Part shown: piece after piece, positions 16,132 to 24,226 of the stretch
Position numbering within the stretch: the first letter of the stretch is position 1
Layout of the letters: each line of letters starts with the position of its first letter
DNA from: Acidobacteriaceae bacterium
GTDB lineage: Bacteria > Acidobacteriota > Terriglobia > Terriglobales > Acidobacteriaceae
Direction of reading: 5' to 3'
Assembly (NCBI GenBank): GCA_003142935.1
Contig: PLOG01000175.1
Span: 71,573 to 107,734 of the forward strand
Length of the DNA stretch: 36,162 nucleotides
Translations under genes and position numbers: made by a program
The notes under the pieces: model-generated
The model's input: the letters and a program-made list of their open reading frames with translations, nothing else
Told to the model about the DNA's origin: nothing
The model's database searches: none

Positions 16132-18683
16132 TTCACCACCAGGTTGACTGTCCTGCCCGGCACAACGATGACCTTGACCACGGTCTTGCCGGCAGAACGC
16201 GACTGCACCTTTTCGTCGGCGAGCGCCGCTGCTTCGATCGCTTTTGGATCGGCTCCGGCGGCGACCCGCACCAGCGTGATCAGCTTGCCGTTGATCTGCA
16301 CTGGAATTTCGATCTCGTCTTCCCTGGCCAACCCGGGGTCGCTCTCGGGCCAAGGTGCGCGCAGAATCGCGCCTTCCTCGCCGAGTTCCTCCCACAGCTC
16401 GGCCGCCAGGTACGGGGCGAACGGCGCCAGCAGCAACACCAGCGTGCGCAGCAATTCCCACATCGCCGTCGCGGGGACTTCACCCGCTGTGAGTTGGGCG
16501 TCCGCGGCTTGCAGGTCGTTCACCAGTTCCATAATGGCGGCCACGCAGGTGTTGAAGTGCCAGCGGCCCTCAAAATCGAGCGTGATCTTGGCGGTGGTCT
16601 GATGAAGCTTTCTGAGCAGCTTGAGCGACAGGCCGGTTGGCGCAGCTGTACTTTGGCCGCGTCCATTTCGCGCAGCCGCGGCATGCTTTGTCACCAGGCG
16701 CCAGACGCGGCCCAGGAACCGGCTTACCCCAGCCACGCCATCCTCCTGCCAGTCGATATCGCGGTCGGGCGGAGCGGCAAACAGCGAGTACATGCGCGCC
16801 GAGTCGGCGCCGAAGCGAGCTACCATGTCGTCGGGCGAAACTACATTACCCTTCGACTTCGACATCTTGGCTCCGTCCTTGATGACCATTCCTTGCGAGA
16901 ACTGGCGAAACACCGGCTCGTCGTTTTTCACCAAACCCAGATCGCGCATCACCCTGGTCCAGAAGCGCGAGTAGATGAGGTGCAGAATTGCATGCTCCAC
17001 GCCGCCGATGTATTGGTCGATGGGGAACCAGTATTGCGCGATCGCCGGATCAAAGGGCGCCTTCGAGTTCTTCGCATCCGTATAGCGATAGAAGTACCAG
17101 CTCGAATCGACGAAGGTGTCCATGGTGTCGGTCTCGCGCTTGGCCGGGCCCCCGCATTGGGGACAGGTGACGTTGACGAACTCCGGCACCCGCGCCAGGG
17201 GCGAGCCTCCCTGCTGCGTGATCTCAATCTGCTCCGGCAGCAGGACGGGCAACTGCTCGTCGGGAACGGGAACGATGCCGTCGCGCTCGCAATGAATCAT
17301 GGGGATGGGCGTACCCCAGTACCGTTGCCGGCTCACTCCCCAGTCCTTCAGACGGAAGGTGACCTTGGGCTCGCCGAAAGCGCCAAGGGCGGCGACTTCC
17401 TGAAGCTTCTTCTGAGCTGCTTCGCAACTGAGGCCGCTATATTCGCCGGAGTTTACAAGCACGCCATCCTCGGAGACGAACGGCAGTTCCGCCGGCGAGT
17501 CCTGGCCCGCCGGCCGAATCACTTCGACGATGGGCAGGCCGTACTTGGCGGCGAATTCGAAGTCGCGTTCATCGTGCCCAGGGACACTCATGATGGCGCC
17601 CGTGCCGTAATCGGCCAGGATGTAGTTTGCCACCCAGATGGGCACATGCTCTCCGTTGTAGGGATTCACGGCGAAGCGGCCGGTGGCAACTCCGTGCTTC
17701 TCGATCGCGCCCAGATCGCCGGCTTCGCGAGCCTTCTTTTGCTGCTCGATCAGCTCGTCGACCTGCGCCTTGAGCTTTGAATCGGCGGCTGTGAAGGCCG
17801 CTACCAGCGCGTGCTGCGGCGCCAGTTGCACGCTGGTAGCGCCGAAGATGGTGTCGACGCGCGTGGTGAACACGCGAATGCGTGTCTTTTCTGATCCCTG
17901 ATCCCTGTTCCCTGTTCCCTGTTCCCTGATCCCTGATCCCTGGTTGATTTCTTCAAGGAAGAAATCAACCTCCGTGCCTTCGCTGCGTCCGATCCAGTTG
18001 CGCTGCATGGTGCGCACCTTTTCCGGCCAACCATCGAGTTTGTCCAGCCCGTCCAGCAACTCCTGGGCATAGGCGGTGATGCGGAAAAACCACTGGACCA
18101 GGTCGCGCTGCTCGACCATCGTGCCTTCGTGGCGCCAGCAGCAGCCGTCGATCACCTGCTCGTTGGCCAGCACTGTTGCGCACTCCGGGCACCAGTTGAC
18201 CTTGCTCTTCTTTCTGTAGGCCAGGCCCCGCTCGTACATGCGCAGGAAGAACCACTGGTTCCAGCGGTAGTAATCGGGCAGGCAAGTGGTCACTTCGGTG
18301 GCCCAGTCGAATCCCATGCCCAGGCGCTCAAATTGCCGCTTCATTCCGGCAATGTTGCTTAGCGTCCACTCCCGCGGCGGGGTATGATTTTTGAGCGCGG
18401 CGTTCTCGGCCGGCAGCCCGAATGCATCCCAGCCCATGGGGTGAAGCACGTTGTAGCCGCGCATCCACATGTGGCGTGCCAGAGCATCGCCGATCGAGTA
18501 GTTGCGCACGTGCCCCATGTGGAGCTGGCCGCTGGGATAGGGCAGCATCTCGAGCACGTAGTACTTGGGTTTTCCGCTGGTGGCCGGCTCGGCCGCATAA
18601 AGTTTGGGGTCCGCGGCCCAGCGCTTTTGCCATTTGGGCTCAATCGTTGCCGGATCGTAACGCAGTTCTTTTTCGTCAGCCAT
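16128..18683 (-). CDS. leuS: Leucyl-tRNA synthetase with in-frame heptamer-repeat insertion
   Basis: LeuS charges tRNA-Leu with leucine. The 851-residue product has the HIGH-type motif PYPSGQLHMGH near the N-terminus, the editing domain (Thr-rich motif TTRVDT at 273-278; DYGTGAIMSVPGHDERD further on), and KMSKSKG in the C-terminal half. ATG 18683 is chosen over an in-frame TTG at 18692. An insertion of about 19 residues (about 246-264, repeating QGSGIRE / QGTGNRD / QGSEK) sits just before the editing motif and is encoded by seven perfect or near-perfect 7-base units. The Pro of the usual TTRPDT is Val here. Active-site motifs are intact and the frame is open, so the enzyme should work. The stop overlaps the next gene (ATGA). 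Confidence 0.96.
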   Translation of the reverse strand: MADEKELRYDPATIEPKWQKRWAADPKLYAAEPATSGKPKYYVLEMLPYPSGQLHMGHVRNYSIGDALARHMWMRGYNVLHPMGWDAFGLPAENAALKNHTPPREWTLSNIAGMKRQFERLGMGFDWATEVTTCLPDYYRWNQWFFLRMYERGLAYRKKSKVNWCPECATVLANEQVIDGCCWRHEGTMVEQRDLVQWFFRITAYAQELLDGLDKLDGWPEKVRTMQRNWIGRSEGTEVDFFLEEINQGSGIREQGTGNRDQGSEKTRIRVFTTRVDTIFGATSVQLAPQHALVAAFTAADSKLKAQVDELIEQQKKAREAGDLGAIEKHGVATGRFAVNPYNGEHVPIWVANYILADYGTGAIMSVPGHDERDFEFAAKYGLPIVEVIRPAGQDSPAELPFVSEDGVLVNSGEYSGLSCEAAQKKLQEVAALGAFGEPKVTFRLKDWGVSRQRYWGTPIPMIHCERDGIVPVPDEQLPVLLPEQIEITQQGGSPLARVPEFVNVTCPQCGGPAKRETDTMDTFVDSSWYFYRYTDAKNSKAPFDPAIAQYWFPIDQYIGGVEHAILHLIYSRFWTRVMRDLGLVKNDEPVFRQFSQGMVIKDGAKMSKSKGNVVSPDDMVARFGADSARMYSLFAAPPDRDIDWQEDGVAGVSRFLGRVWRLVTKHAAAARNGRGQSTAAPTGLSLKLLRKLHQTTAKITLDFEGRWHFNTCVAAIMELVNDLQAADAQLTAGEVPATAMWELLRTLVLLLAPFAPYLAAELWEELGEEGAILRAPWPESDPGLAREDEIEIPVQINGKLITLVRVAAGADPKAIEAAALADEKVQSRSAGKTVVKVIVVPGRTVNLVVK
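17891..17939. repeat. Tandem heptamer repeat inside leuS
   Basis: Seven consecutive 7-base units (CTGATCC or CTGTTCC on the plus strand) make 49 bases, with an eighth degenerate unit (CTGGTTG, 17940-17946). Because 7 is not a multiple of 3, three units make one 7-residue repeat of the protein. Heptamers of this type are familiar between genes in several phyla; here they are inside an essential gene. Confidence 0.95.
17942..17970. repeat. 12-bp inverted repeat beside the heptamer run in leuS
   Basis: Arms 17942-17953 (GGTTGATTTCTT) and 17959-17970 (its exact complement) are separated by 5 bases. In leuS mRNA this would form a stable hairpin just upstream of the heptamer segment; it encodes VDFFLEEIN. 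It may be chance or an insertion remnant. Confidence 0.8.
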
Positions 18684-18721
18684 AAACTTCAAGTGTAAAT
18701 TGCGGCGGCGCGGTTCTCCGC

Positions 18722-19030
18722 TCAGCCGGCCATCTGCAATGCCCTGGCCTGTTCAATCCGCTGGCGGCGCTTGGGCGTGTGCAAGGCCTCCCACAGGTCC
18801 GTTCGGCGCTGCACATTCAACCAGAACTCCGGGGAATTGCCAAACACGCGCGCCAGCATCAGGGCAGTATCGGCCGTGACTGCCCGGCGATCATTGCACA
18901 GTTCACTGACCAACTTCCGCTGTACCCCCATCGCCTCAGCCAAAGCGCCCTGCGTGAGCCCCATGGGCGTCAGAAACTCCTCCACCAGCATTTCGCCTAC
19001 GCTTACAGGTTTCCGCTCTGTACTTGGCAT
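18722..19030 (-). CDS. HigA-family antitoxin-like HTH protein
   Basis: A 102-residue protein with an XRE-type helix-turn-helix (about 25-60: MGLTQGALAEAMGVQRKLVSEL and beyond) and the HigA/VapI-type stretch VFGNSPEFWLNVQ followed by a helical tail. HigA antitoxins bind and neutralise the HigB ribosome-dependent RNase and repress their own operon. No HigB-like gene is adjacent: leuS is directly downstream, 38 bases away, and the other side is the divergent RelBE-type pair. It is therefore an orphan here. The start ATG 19030 is preferred to GTG 19042. It may act only as a regulator of nearby promoters; that is inference. Confidence 0.85.
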   Translation of the reverse strand: MPSTERKPVSVGEMLVEEFLTPMGLTQGALAEAMGVQRKLVSELCNDRRAVTADTALMLARVFGNSPEFWLNVQRRTDLWEALHTPKRRQRIEQARALQMAG

Positions 19031-19047
19031 GACCACACCCACAGATG

Positions 19048-19074
19048 TTGAAATTCACCACTTCATGCTATACT
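19048..19074 (+). promoter_or_regulatory. Candidate promoter for the RelBE-type pair
   Basis: TTGAAA (19048-19053) and TATACT (19069-19074) resemble -35 and -10 boxes with a 15-base spacer, short of the ideal 17. The surrounding 19045-19095 is AT-rich against its GC-rich neighbours, and it is the only space between two divergent antitoxin genes, so operator sites are likely here. No clean operator palindrome was seen. Confidence 0.35.
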
Positions 19075-19107
19075 TGTCATACTAATTATACAAACGTAGG
19101 AGACCTC

Positions 19108-19320
19108 ATGCTGGCAGTCCGCATCCCTGACGAGATGGAATCCCGACTCGACAAGCTGGCGGCACTGACCGGTCGTCCCAAGAGCTTCTACGTGCGCGCA
19201 GCCCTGCAGGCGCATCTGGACGAGATCGAGGAGACCTATACCGCTCTCTACCGGCTGGAACACCCGGCCAAGCGCTGGACCCTAAAGGAGCTGGAGCAAG
19301 GGCTTGACCTCGAAAAGTGA
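19108..19320 (+). CDS. Ribbon-helix-helix antitoxin (RelB/DinJ-like)
   Basis: A 70-residue ribbon-helix-helix protein: the N-terminal strand MLAVRIPDEM, then helices with RLDKLAALTGRPKSFYVRAA. The C-terminal half (EIEETYTALYRLE... LEQGLDLEK) would wrap the toxin. ATG 19108 is backed by a ribosome site (TAGGAG, six bases before). It neutralises the toxin encoded by the next gene and should autoregulate the pair. The downstream toxin start lies inside its last codons, a 17-base overlap, as is usual for such pairs. Confidence 0.9.
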   Translation: MLAVRIPDEMESRLDKLAALTGRPKSFYVRAALQAHLDEIEETYTALYRLEHPAKRWTLKELEQGLDLEK

Positions 19321-19603
19321 CCCCCGGGCCGACAGGCAGTGGGCCGTCGAGTTCGACGACCGCGCCCGGCGCGAGTTGCGCAAACTCGACGCCAAAATTC
19401 AGCAAACCATCCTTCGCTACATGAGGAATCGCATCGCCGGCACGGAGGACCCAACGCGGTTCGGCAAGCCGCTGCGGATGAATCTCGCCGGCTTGTGGCG
19501 CTACCGGGTCGGCGACTACCGCCTCATCTGCCGCTTCGAGGAATACCGGCTGATCGTTCTGGTACTCCAGGTCGGCCATCGCCGCAATGTCTACGAAGAC
19601 TGA
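19304..19603 (+). CDS. RelE/ParE-superfamily toxin
   Basis: A 99-residue RelE-fold protein: FDDRARRELRKLDAKIQQTI at the start, then GKPLRMNLAGLWRYRVGDYRLI and a final strand LIVLVLQVGHRRNVYED. The GLWRYRVGDYRLI.R core and the final H-R-VY element are typical of RelE toxins, which cleave mRNA at the ribosome. The only fitting start is TTG 19304, inside the antitoxin gene; low expression through a weak start would suit a toxin. Its 3' end overlaps the convergent nfo gene by 13 bases. All the usual basic residues are present, so it looks active. Confidence 0.9.
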   Translation: MTSKSDPRADRQWAVEFDDRARRELRKLDAKIQQTILRYMRNRIAGTEDPTRFGKPLRMNLAGLWRYRVGDYRLICRFEEYRLIVLVLQVGHRRNVYED

Positions 19604-20451
19604 ACTAAACTCTTCAGTACGCGCACATTCCGCTCCTCGTCCCCAGGCTCATCCACCGGCGTCTCCGCAATAAACGCCGCATCCCCAAAGCGCTTGTCGT
19701 TCAGCAGCCGCCGGAAAGGCTCAACCCCCATGGTCCCCTGCCCGATGTGCTCATGCCTATCCAGCTTCGACCCCCGCGCCGCCTTGGCGTCGTTGCAGTG
19801 CCAGACGCGAACGGCGTCGAATCCGACTGTAGCAGCGACCTGCCTCATGGTCTCCTCGTAGCCCTCTGCGCTCACCAGATCGTAACCGGCGACATGGGTG
19901 TGGCAAGTGTCCAGGCAAACCCCTACCGGGGCCGTCGGCTTCAGGCGAGCCACAAGCTCCGCCACCTGCTCAAAACTGCCTCCGAGCGAAAACTCCGCCC
20001 CCGCCGTGTTCTCGATGAGAATACGGAAGCCAGTTCCCTGCCACGTCAGCCCCTCGATGGCCCGCGTTATCGAATCAGCCGCCAGATTCAAACCCTCCTC
20101 GCGCGTGAGCCCCTTCCACGAACCCGGATGCAGCACCAGGTATTCGGCGCCCAGCACCAGTGCCCGCTCAATCTCGCCGCGAAACGCGTCGATGCTCTTT
20201 ACGCGCACCTCGCCGGACTGGCTGCACACGTTGACCAGGTAGCTCGTGTGAATCACCAGCGGCCCGACATCCAGCTTCGCGCGCAGCTCCCTCATGCGCT
20301 CAGCCTGTTTTGGATCCACCTTCGGCGCGCGCCACATCCGCGGGCTCGATGAAAAGATTTGAAATGTGTTGGCGCCAATCTCGCGCGCCCGCTCCACGGC
20401 GTTCGAAGCCCCGCCCGCCGTGCCCAGATGCACCCCTATCCGCTTAGCCAT
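19591..20451 (-). CDS. nfo: Deoxyribonuclease IV (AP endonuclease)
   Basis: Endonuclease IV cuts DNA 5' of abasic sites in base excision repair, using three zinc ions. The 286-residue protein has the normal length and motifs: RIGVHLGTAGG at the N-terminus, VIHTSYLVN, YLVLHPGSWKG, ILIENTAGA, VCLDTCHTHVAGYD, WHCNDAKAARGSKLDRHEHIGQG and FIAETPVD. The zinc-binding His, Glu and Asp residues all appear in these segments. The start is ATG 20451. The 3' end runs 13 bases into the convergent toxin gene. It diverges from the small membrane protein gene with only 40 bases between. Confidence 0.96.
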   Translation of the reverse strand: MAKRIGVHLGTAGGASNAVERAREIGANTFQIFSSSPRMWRAPKVDPKQAERMRELRAKLDVGPLVIHTSYLVNVCSQSGEVRVKSIDAFRGEIERALVLGAEYLVLHPGSWKGLTREEGLNLAADSITRAIEGLTWQGTGFRILIENTAGAEFSLGGSFEQVAELVARLKPTAPVGVCLDTCHTHVAGYDLVSAEGYEETMRQVAATVGFDAVRVWHCNDAKAARGSKLDRHEHIGQGTMGVEPFRRLLNDKRFGDAAFIAETPVDEPGDEERNVRVLKSLVQSS

Positions 20452-20491
20452 GCGACCAGTCTAGTGGATCAAAGACTCTCCGCGCCGTAAA

Positions 20492-20881
20492 ATGGATGAG
20501 CCAGGCACAACTATGGACAAGCAGGCCGAAGTGAATCTTGGAACCATCAAAATCTCGGCGGGCCCGCGCCTTCGAGCGGCCATGATTCTGGCGATCGTTG
20601 CCGATGCGCTCCAGCTTGTCGTCTTCCCCTTATTCGTGCAAGGCGCCATGTCGCCCCCCGATGACCTGCTCGATCTTGGCATCGGAGCCGTCCTGACTTA
20701 CCTGCTCGGATGGCACTGGGAGTTTCTGCCGTCATTCGCCGCCAAGCTCGTCCCCGGAGTCGACCTGGTTCCGCTATGGACCCTGGCAGTTGCAAATGTC
20801 TATCGGAAATCGAGGCAGATCGCGGTCTCGATGGAAGGAATGCGAGGCGAAGAACCCACGCCGCGCCCTCCAGGAAGTTGA
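20492..20881 (+). CDS. Small conserved membrane protein, unknown function
   Basis: A 129-residue protein. After a polar N-terminus come one or two transmembrane segments (about 30-50, MILAIVADALQLVVFPLFV, and about 58-75, LLDLGIGAVLTYLLGWHW), then the stretch FAAKLVPGVDLVPLWTLAVA, which suggests a third membrane or re-entrant segment. It is a recognisable but unnamed bacterial family. The start is ATG 20492 or, seven codons on, ATG 20513. Its 3' end faces the tnaA stop 41 bases away. No function is claimed. Confidence 0.72.
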   Translation: MDEPGTTMDKQAEVNLGTIKISAGPRLRAAMILAIVADALQLVVFPLFVQGAMSPPDDLLDLGIGAVLTYLLGWHWEFLPSFAAKLVPGVDLVPLWTLAVANVYRKSRQIAVSMEGMRGEEPTPRPPGS

Positions 20882-20921
20882 TGGGCGAATCCCGCCCGCA
20901 TCCGAAACCAATAGGACCCGC

Positions 20922-22277
20922 TCAGCCGATCGGCTCCAGGTGAGCCGTAAAGTGGCGCAGGAACGGAGCCTGATAGGTGAGCCGCATCCCCCTGATCCGG
21001 GAGCGCCGCTCCCAAACGCGCAGAATGATTTCGACCACGTAATCGATGTGGCTCTGCGTGTAAACTCGGCGCGGAATGGCCAGCCGCACCAGTTCCATCT
21101 GCGCCGCTTCGGCAAACATCAGGCTGCCGATCTCAACCGACCGGATGCCGCCTTCGAGATATAGCTCCGTAGCCAGCGCTACGCCGGGAAACTGGTCCGC
21201 GGGGATGTGCGGCAGAAACGCCTTGGCGTCAATATAGATGGCGTGACCACCCGGCGGCTGCACGATGGGTACTCCATGCTCTGAAATATGATTGCCGAGG
21301 TATGCCGTGGAGGCAATGCGGTAGCGCAGGTAGTCTTCTTCGAGCGACTCCTGCAGGCCAATTGCGACGGCTTCCAGATCGCGCCCGGCAAGCCCGCCAT
21401 AGGTGGGATAGCCCTCGGTCAGAATCAGCAAGTTCTGCTCCTGCCGCGCAAGAATCTCGTCGTTGGTGCAAAGAAACCCACCGATGTTGGCCATGCCATC
21501 TTTCTTGGCTGACATGGTGCAGCCGTCGCCCAGGGCGAACATCTCCTGCGCAATTTGCTTGGGCGTCTTGCCGGCGTAGCCACGCTCGCGCAGCTTGATG
21601 AAATAGGCGTTTTCTGCAAATCGGCAAGCGTCGAAGTAAAGCGGAATCCCATGCTTGTGACACACGCCGGCCACAGCTTTCGCGTTTTCCATCGACACGG
21701 GCTGCCCGCCGCCTGAGTTATTCGTCACGGTCAGCATGACCAGCGGAATGCGCTCGCGCCCAACCCGGGCAATTAACTCTTCCAGCGCCGCAACATCCAT
21801 ATTGCCTTTGAACGGAAGCACCGTCTCCGGATGCCGCGCTTCGGGAATCTGGAGATCGACCGCTTCCGCTCCCACAAACTCCACGTTGGCGCGCGTGGTG
21901 TCGAAGTGCGTGTTGTTTGGCACCACGTCGCCCTTCTTGCACATCACGGTGAAGAGGATGCGTTCCGCCGCCCTCCCCTGGTGCGTGGGGATTACGTGCG
22001 TGTAACCAAAAATGTCTTGAATCGAACGCTTGAAGTGAACGAAGCTCCTGCTGCCGGCATAGCTCTCGTCGCCCTCCATCACGCCTGCCCATTGGTGTGT
22101 GGACATGGCGCCGGTGCCCGAGTCTGTCAGCAGGTCGATCAAAACATCGTCGGCCGAAAGCAGAAAAAGATTGCAGTGCGCTGCGCGGAGCAGGTTCTCG
22201 CGTTGCTCGCGCGTGGTCCAGCGGATGGGCTCAACGCTCTTGATGCGAAATGGTTCGATGATGGTCTTGGAAAACAT
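20922..22277 (-). CDS. tnaA: Tryptophanase
   Basis: Tryptophanase is a cytoplasmic PLP enzyme that splits L-tryptophan to indole, pyruvate and ammonia. The 451-residue product has the fold-type I signature, with PLP-Lys259 in SAKKDGM, plus IDLLTDSGTGAMS, THQGRAAE and ACRFAENAYFIK. Tyrosine phenol-lyase is the alternative. Three positions reported to separate the two read as tryptophanase: Asp126 in HFDTT (Thr in the lyase), Ile383 in VEIGS (Arg in the lyase) and His442 in LRHFTAH (Phe in the lyase). The start ATG 22277 has AGGAG nine bases upstream. The metallophosphoesterase gene ends 24 bases before it; there is no room for a TnaC leader, so classical tryptophan attenuation is unlikely. Confidence 0.92.
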   Translation of the reverse strand: MFSKTIIEPFRIKSVEPIRWTTREQRENLLRAAHCNLFLLSADDVLIDLLTDSGTGAMSTHQWAGVMEGDESYAGSRSFVHFKRSIQDIFGYTHVIPTHQGRAAERILFTVMCKKGDVVPNNTHFDTTRANVEFVGAEAVDLQIPEARHPETVLPFKGNMDVAALEELIARVGRERIPLVMLTVTNNSGGGQPVSMENAKAVAGVCHKHGIPLYFDACRFAENAYFIKLRERGYAGKTPKQIAQEMFALGDGCTMSAKKDGMANIGGFLCTNDEILARQEQNLLILTEGYPTYGGLAGRDLEAVAIGLQESLEEDYLRYRIASTAYLGNHISEHGVPIVQPPGGHAIYIDAKAFLPHIPADQFPGVALATELYLEGGIRSVEIGSLMFAEAAQMELVRLAIPRRVYTQSHIDYVVEIILRVWERRSRIRGMRLTYQAPFLRHFTAHLEPIG

Positions 22278-22301
22278 TCGAGAAAGCTCCTGGACTTGCG
22301 G

Positions 22302-23834
22302 TTACTGCGGCGTTGAGCAAACGCAGGCGGCAAATGCCTTTGCGGTGTGGTTATCCAGCGCGCAGACGTACTCCGGCCAGAACGGGGTGAGTTCAAGAGA
22401 CATGTCGCCCACAAAATAATCGCGAATATATGCCTGGCTTGCCGCGGTATTCGCGAAGCGATCGATTCTGAATTCATCGATCAGCTTTTTTACGGTCGAG
22501 GCCGAAAATTCGGGTTCATGGAAAGTTTTGGCGAAATCGTATTCCGGGCTCCAGGTGGTCGCAACGCCGGTTTGATTTGAAGCGGCGATTACAGTGTAGT
22601 TCTCAAGCGTTGCTGAATTTGGGTTCACGCGGGCTTCTGTAAATGACGGGGTGTTTCCATCCACCGGCGAAATCGAAGCAACCACTTTAACCGCAACCCG
22701 ATCGGCCTCCGCGCCCTGCGCTTCCCCTCCCTCAGGCTCAAGCAGACGCATTTCATCCATGTGAGTGTGCCCGAAAACCCCAAGCCGCACCACATCGGCA
22801 TATTCAACCATCAGGTCCGCCATTTTGTCCGACGAAAGAAACTCGACCGGCGCCTGTCCCCCGCAAACATCTCTGAATTTAGCGACGGTCGAGAACGGGT
22901 CGATTCCGGGCGGGATGTGACCCATGACCCAGACCCTTTGACCCGATTCGCGAGCCTCCTGCAACTGTCGCGCCAACCACGCCATCTCCGCTTTTCCCCC
23001 AGCGGCGCTGCGCTCACCGCCGCATGTGCTGTAGTTTGGCGACAGAAGCACATCGTTCACAGCAATGAGACGGGTGTTGCGCATAGGTGCTGCCATGGTG
23101 ACGCTCAAGTAGCCGCCTTCTCCAAACTCCTTGATCGCCTCCGGCTGTTGGGAAGTGGGCAAACCCGCAGCGACGATCTTGCCGGTTTGAGCAAGAAAGT
23201 CGCTACCCGCATCGAGCTGATAGTCTCCGCAGCCGCTGTCGTTATTGCCCATGGCCACATAGACGGGCATGCCTGGGAACTCGGCGCGTAATTCTTCAAT
23301 GACAAAGTGCAGCGTCTTGACGACAAAGGCTTGATAGTCCCCAGGCGCAGCGCCGGGAAAAAGCGCCGCATACCGGCAGGTGAAGGCGTGGGCGATCAGG
23401 TCTCCGCTCACCATCATGAATTTTGCATTCGGTTCCCGCGCCCGCATCGCCTGCAAACTGGAGCGCAGCAGGGCAAAGGGAGTATCCACACCTCGCGCAT
23501 GGCAACTCTGCTGCAGAGCAGTAAACGCCTGCTGTTGATCGGCGGAAGGCGGTGCTGAGAGGATCGGCGGCCAGTCGTCCGCCGGAGCAGCAACAAGCGC
23601 CTTCGCCTTGGCGGGATCGTGAAACGGATCGAAATGAATATCGCTGACAAAAAGTGCGGCAATGCTGCCCGGTTCGGCCTTCGCGGAATCGGCTACATGC
23701 GGGTGGGAAGCTGGCGAAGGATGAGTCTCCTGCGCAATGGCCCCTGCCACGAATAGAAAGCCGATCGCCACAGCGGCCGATGCAACCAGAGCTGGGATCG
23801 GGGTACGAAAAAAGGTGGGCCTGTTGGCAATCAT
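22302..23834 (-). CDS. Secreted metallophosphoesterase, acid-sphingomyelinase-like
   Basis: A 510-residue exported hydrolase. The N-terminus is a signal peptide (PALVASAAVAIGFLFVAGAIA, about 14-34). The calcineurin-type motifs follow in order: D-x-H in VSDIHFDP, GD in VSGDLIAH, GNND in AMGNNDSG, GH in VMGHIPPG and GHTH in FGHTHMDE, together giving the two-metal site. The overall arrangement resembles acid sphingomyelinase-like phosphodiesterases, which act on phosphodiester or nucleotide substrates outside the cytoplasm. It is the first gene of a likely pair with tnaA. No metabolic link between the two is obvious. Confidence 0.87.
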   Translation of the reverse strand: MIANRPTFFRTPIPALVASAAVAIGFLFVAGAIAQETHPSPASHPHVADSAKAEPGSIAALFVSDIHFDPFHDPAKAKALVAAPADDWPPILSAPPSADQQQAFTALQQSCHARGVDTPFALLRSSLQAMRAREPNAKFMMVSGDLIAHAFTCRYAALFPGAAPGDYQAFVVKTLHFVIEELRAEFPGMPVYVAMGNNDSGCGDYQLDAGSDFLAQTGKIVAAGLPTSQQPEAIKEFGEGGYLSVTMAAPMRNTRLIAVNDVLLSPNYSTCGGERSAAGGKAEMAWLARQLQEARESGQRVWVMGHIPPGIDPFSTVAKFRDVCGGQAPVEFLSSDKMADLMVEYADVVRLGVFGHTHMDEMRLLEPEGGEAQGAEADRVAVKVVASISPVDGNTPSFTEARVNPNSATLENYTVIAASNQTGVATTWSPEYDFAKTFHEPEFSASTVKKLIDEFRIDRFANTAASQAYIRDYFVGDMSLELTPFWPEYVCALDNHTAKAFAACVCSTPQ

Positions 23835-24226
23835 CGTCCTGACTCAATACTAAGGGATCGCCTGCATCGTTCCCCGCTGCAACTCCTCCCCGCAAGGGCT
23901 CTGGACGCGGATTCCGGCAAAGTGCAAACGCACTAAAATTGCTGTCACCGGAATGGCAATGGCCGGCGTTCCGCGGATCATGGAAGATCTTCGGCTTCGG
24001 CCTTACTCAGACCGTTGCGCGTCTTCGGGTCCTTTCGATTGAGCGCAACCGCAGTCTCGACTTCAGCGGCCGCTTGGCGCAGGTTGTCATTCACGAAACC
24101 TTTCAATCGGCATTCGCTCTTTATTCGCCTCTCCCGGTTCCGCGACGACATTCCGGAATCGGGCCTGTCGCGGGCCTGGGCCGCGGGCTTGGTGGTAACT
24201 TGAAGTTGGGCCGGAGGAAGAGAACA
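23835..24226. other. Intergenic stretch, 392 bp, nothing assigned
   Basis: It lies between the divergent phosphoesterase and glycogen synthase genes and must hold promoters for both directions. I see no hairpin family, RNA gene or convincing promoter boxes. A 57-residue reading frame on the minus strand (23978-24151) was considered and left out for lack of a ribosome site and homology. Confidence 0.4.

Noticed and set aside
15220..16461. A longer version of the membrane protein starting at 16461
   Set aside because: The first 110 codons lie in another frame of leuS; ATG 16131 forms an ATGA overlap with the leuS stop and suits a membrane protein.
22278..22301. A TnaC-type leader before tnaA
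   Set aside because: Only 24 bases separate the genes and no Trp-containing short frame fits.
23978..24151. A 57-codon minus-strand frame in the phosphoesterase-glgM gap
   Set aside because: Protein-like in part, but no ribosome site, average third-position GC and no recognisable family; a chance frame cannot be excluded.
23939..24226. Upstream extension of the GlgM-type reading frame
   Set aside because: The extra 96 residues show no family similarity, whereas TTG 24227 has GGAGGA at good spacing and gives a normal N-terminus.
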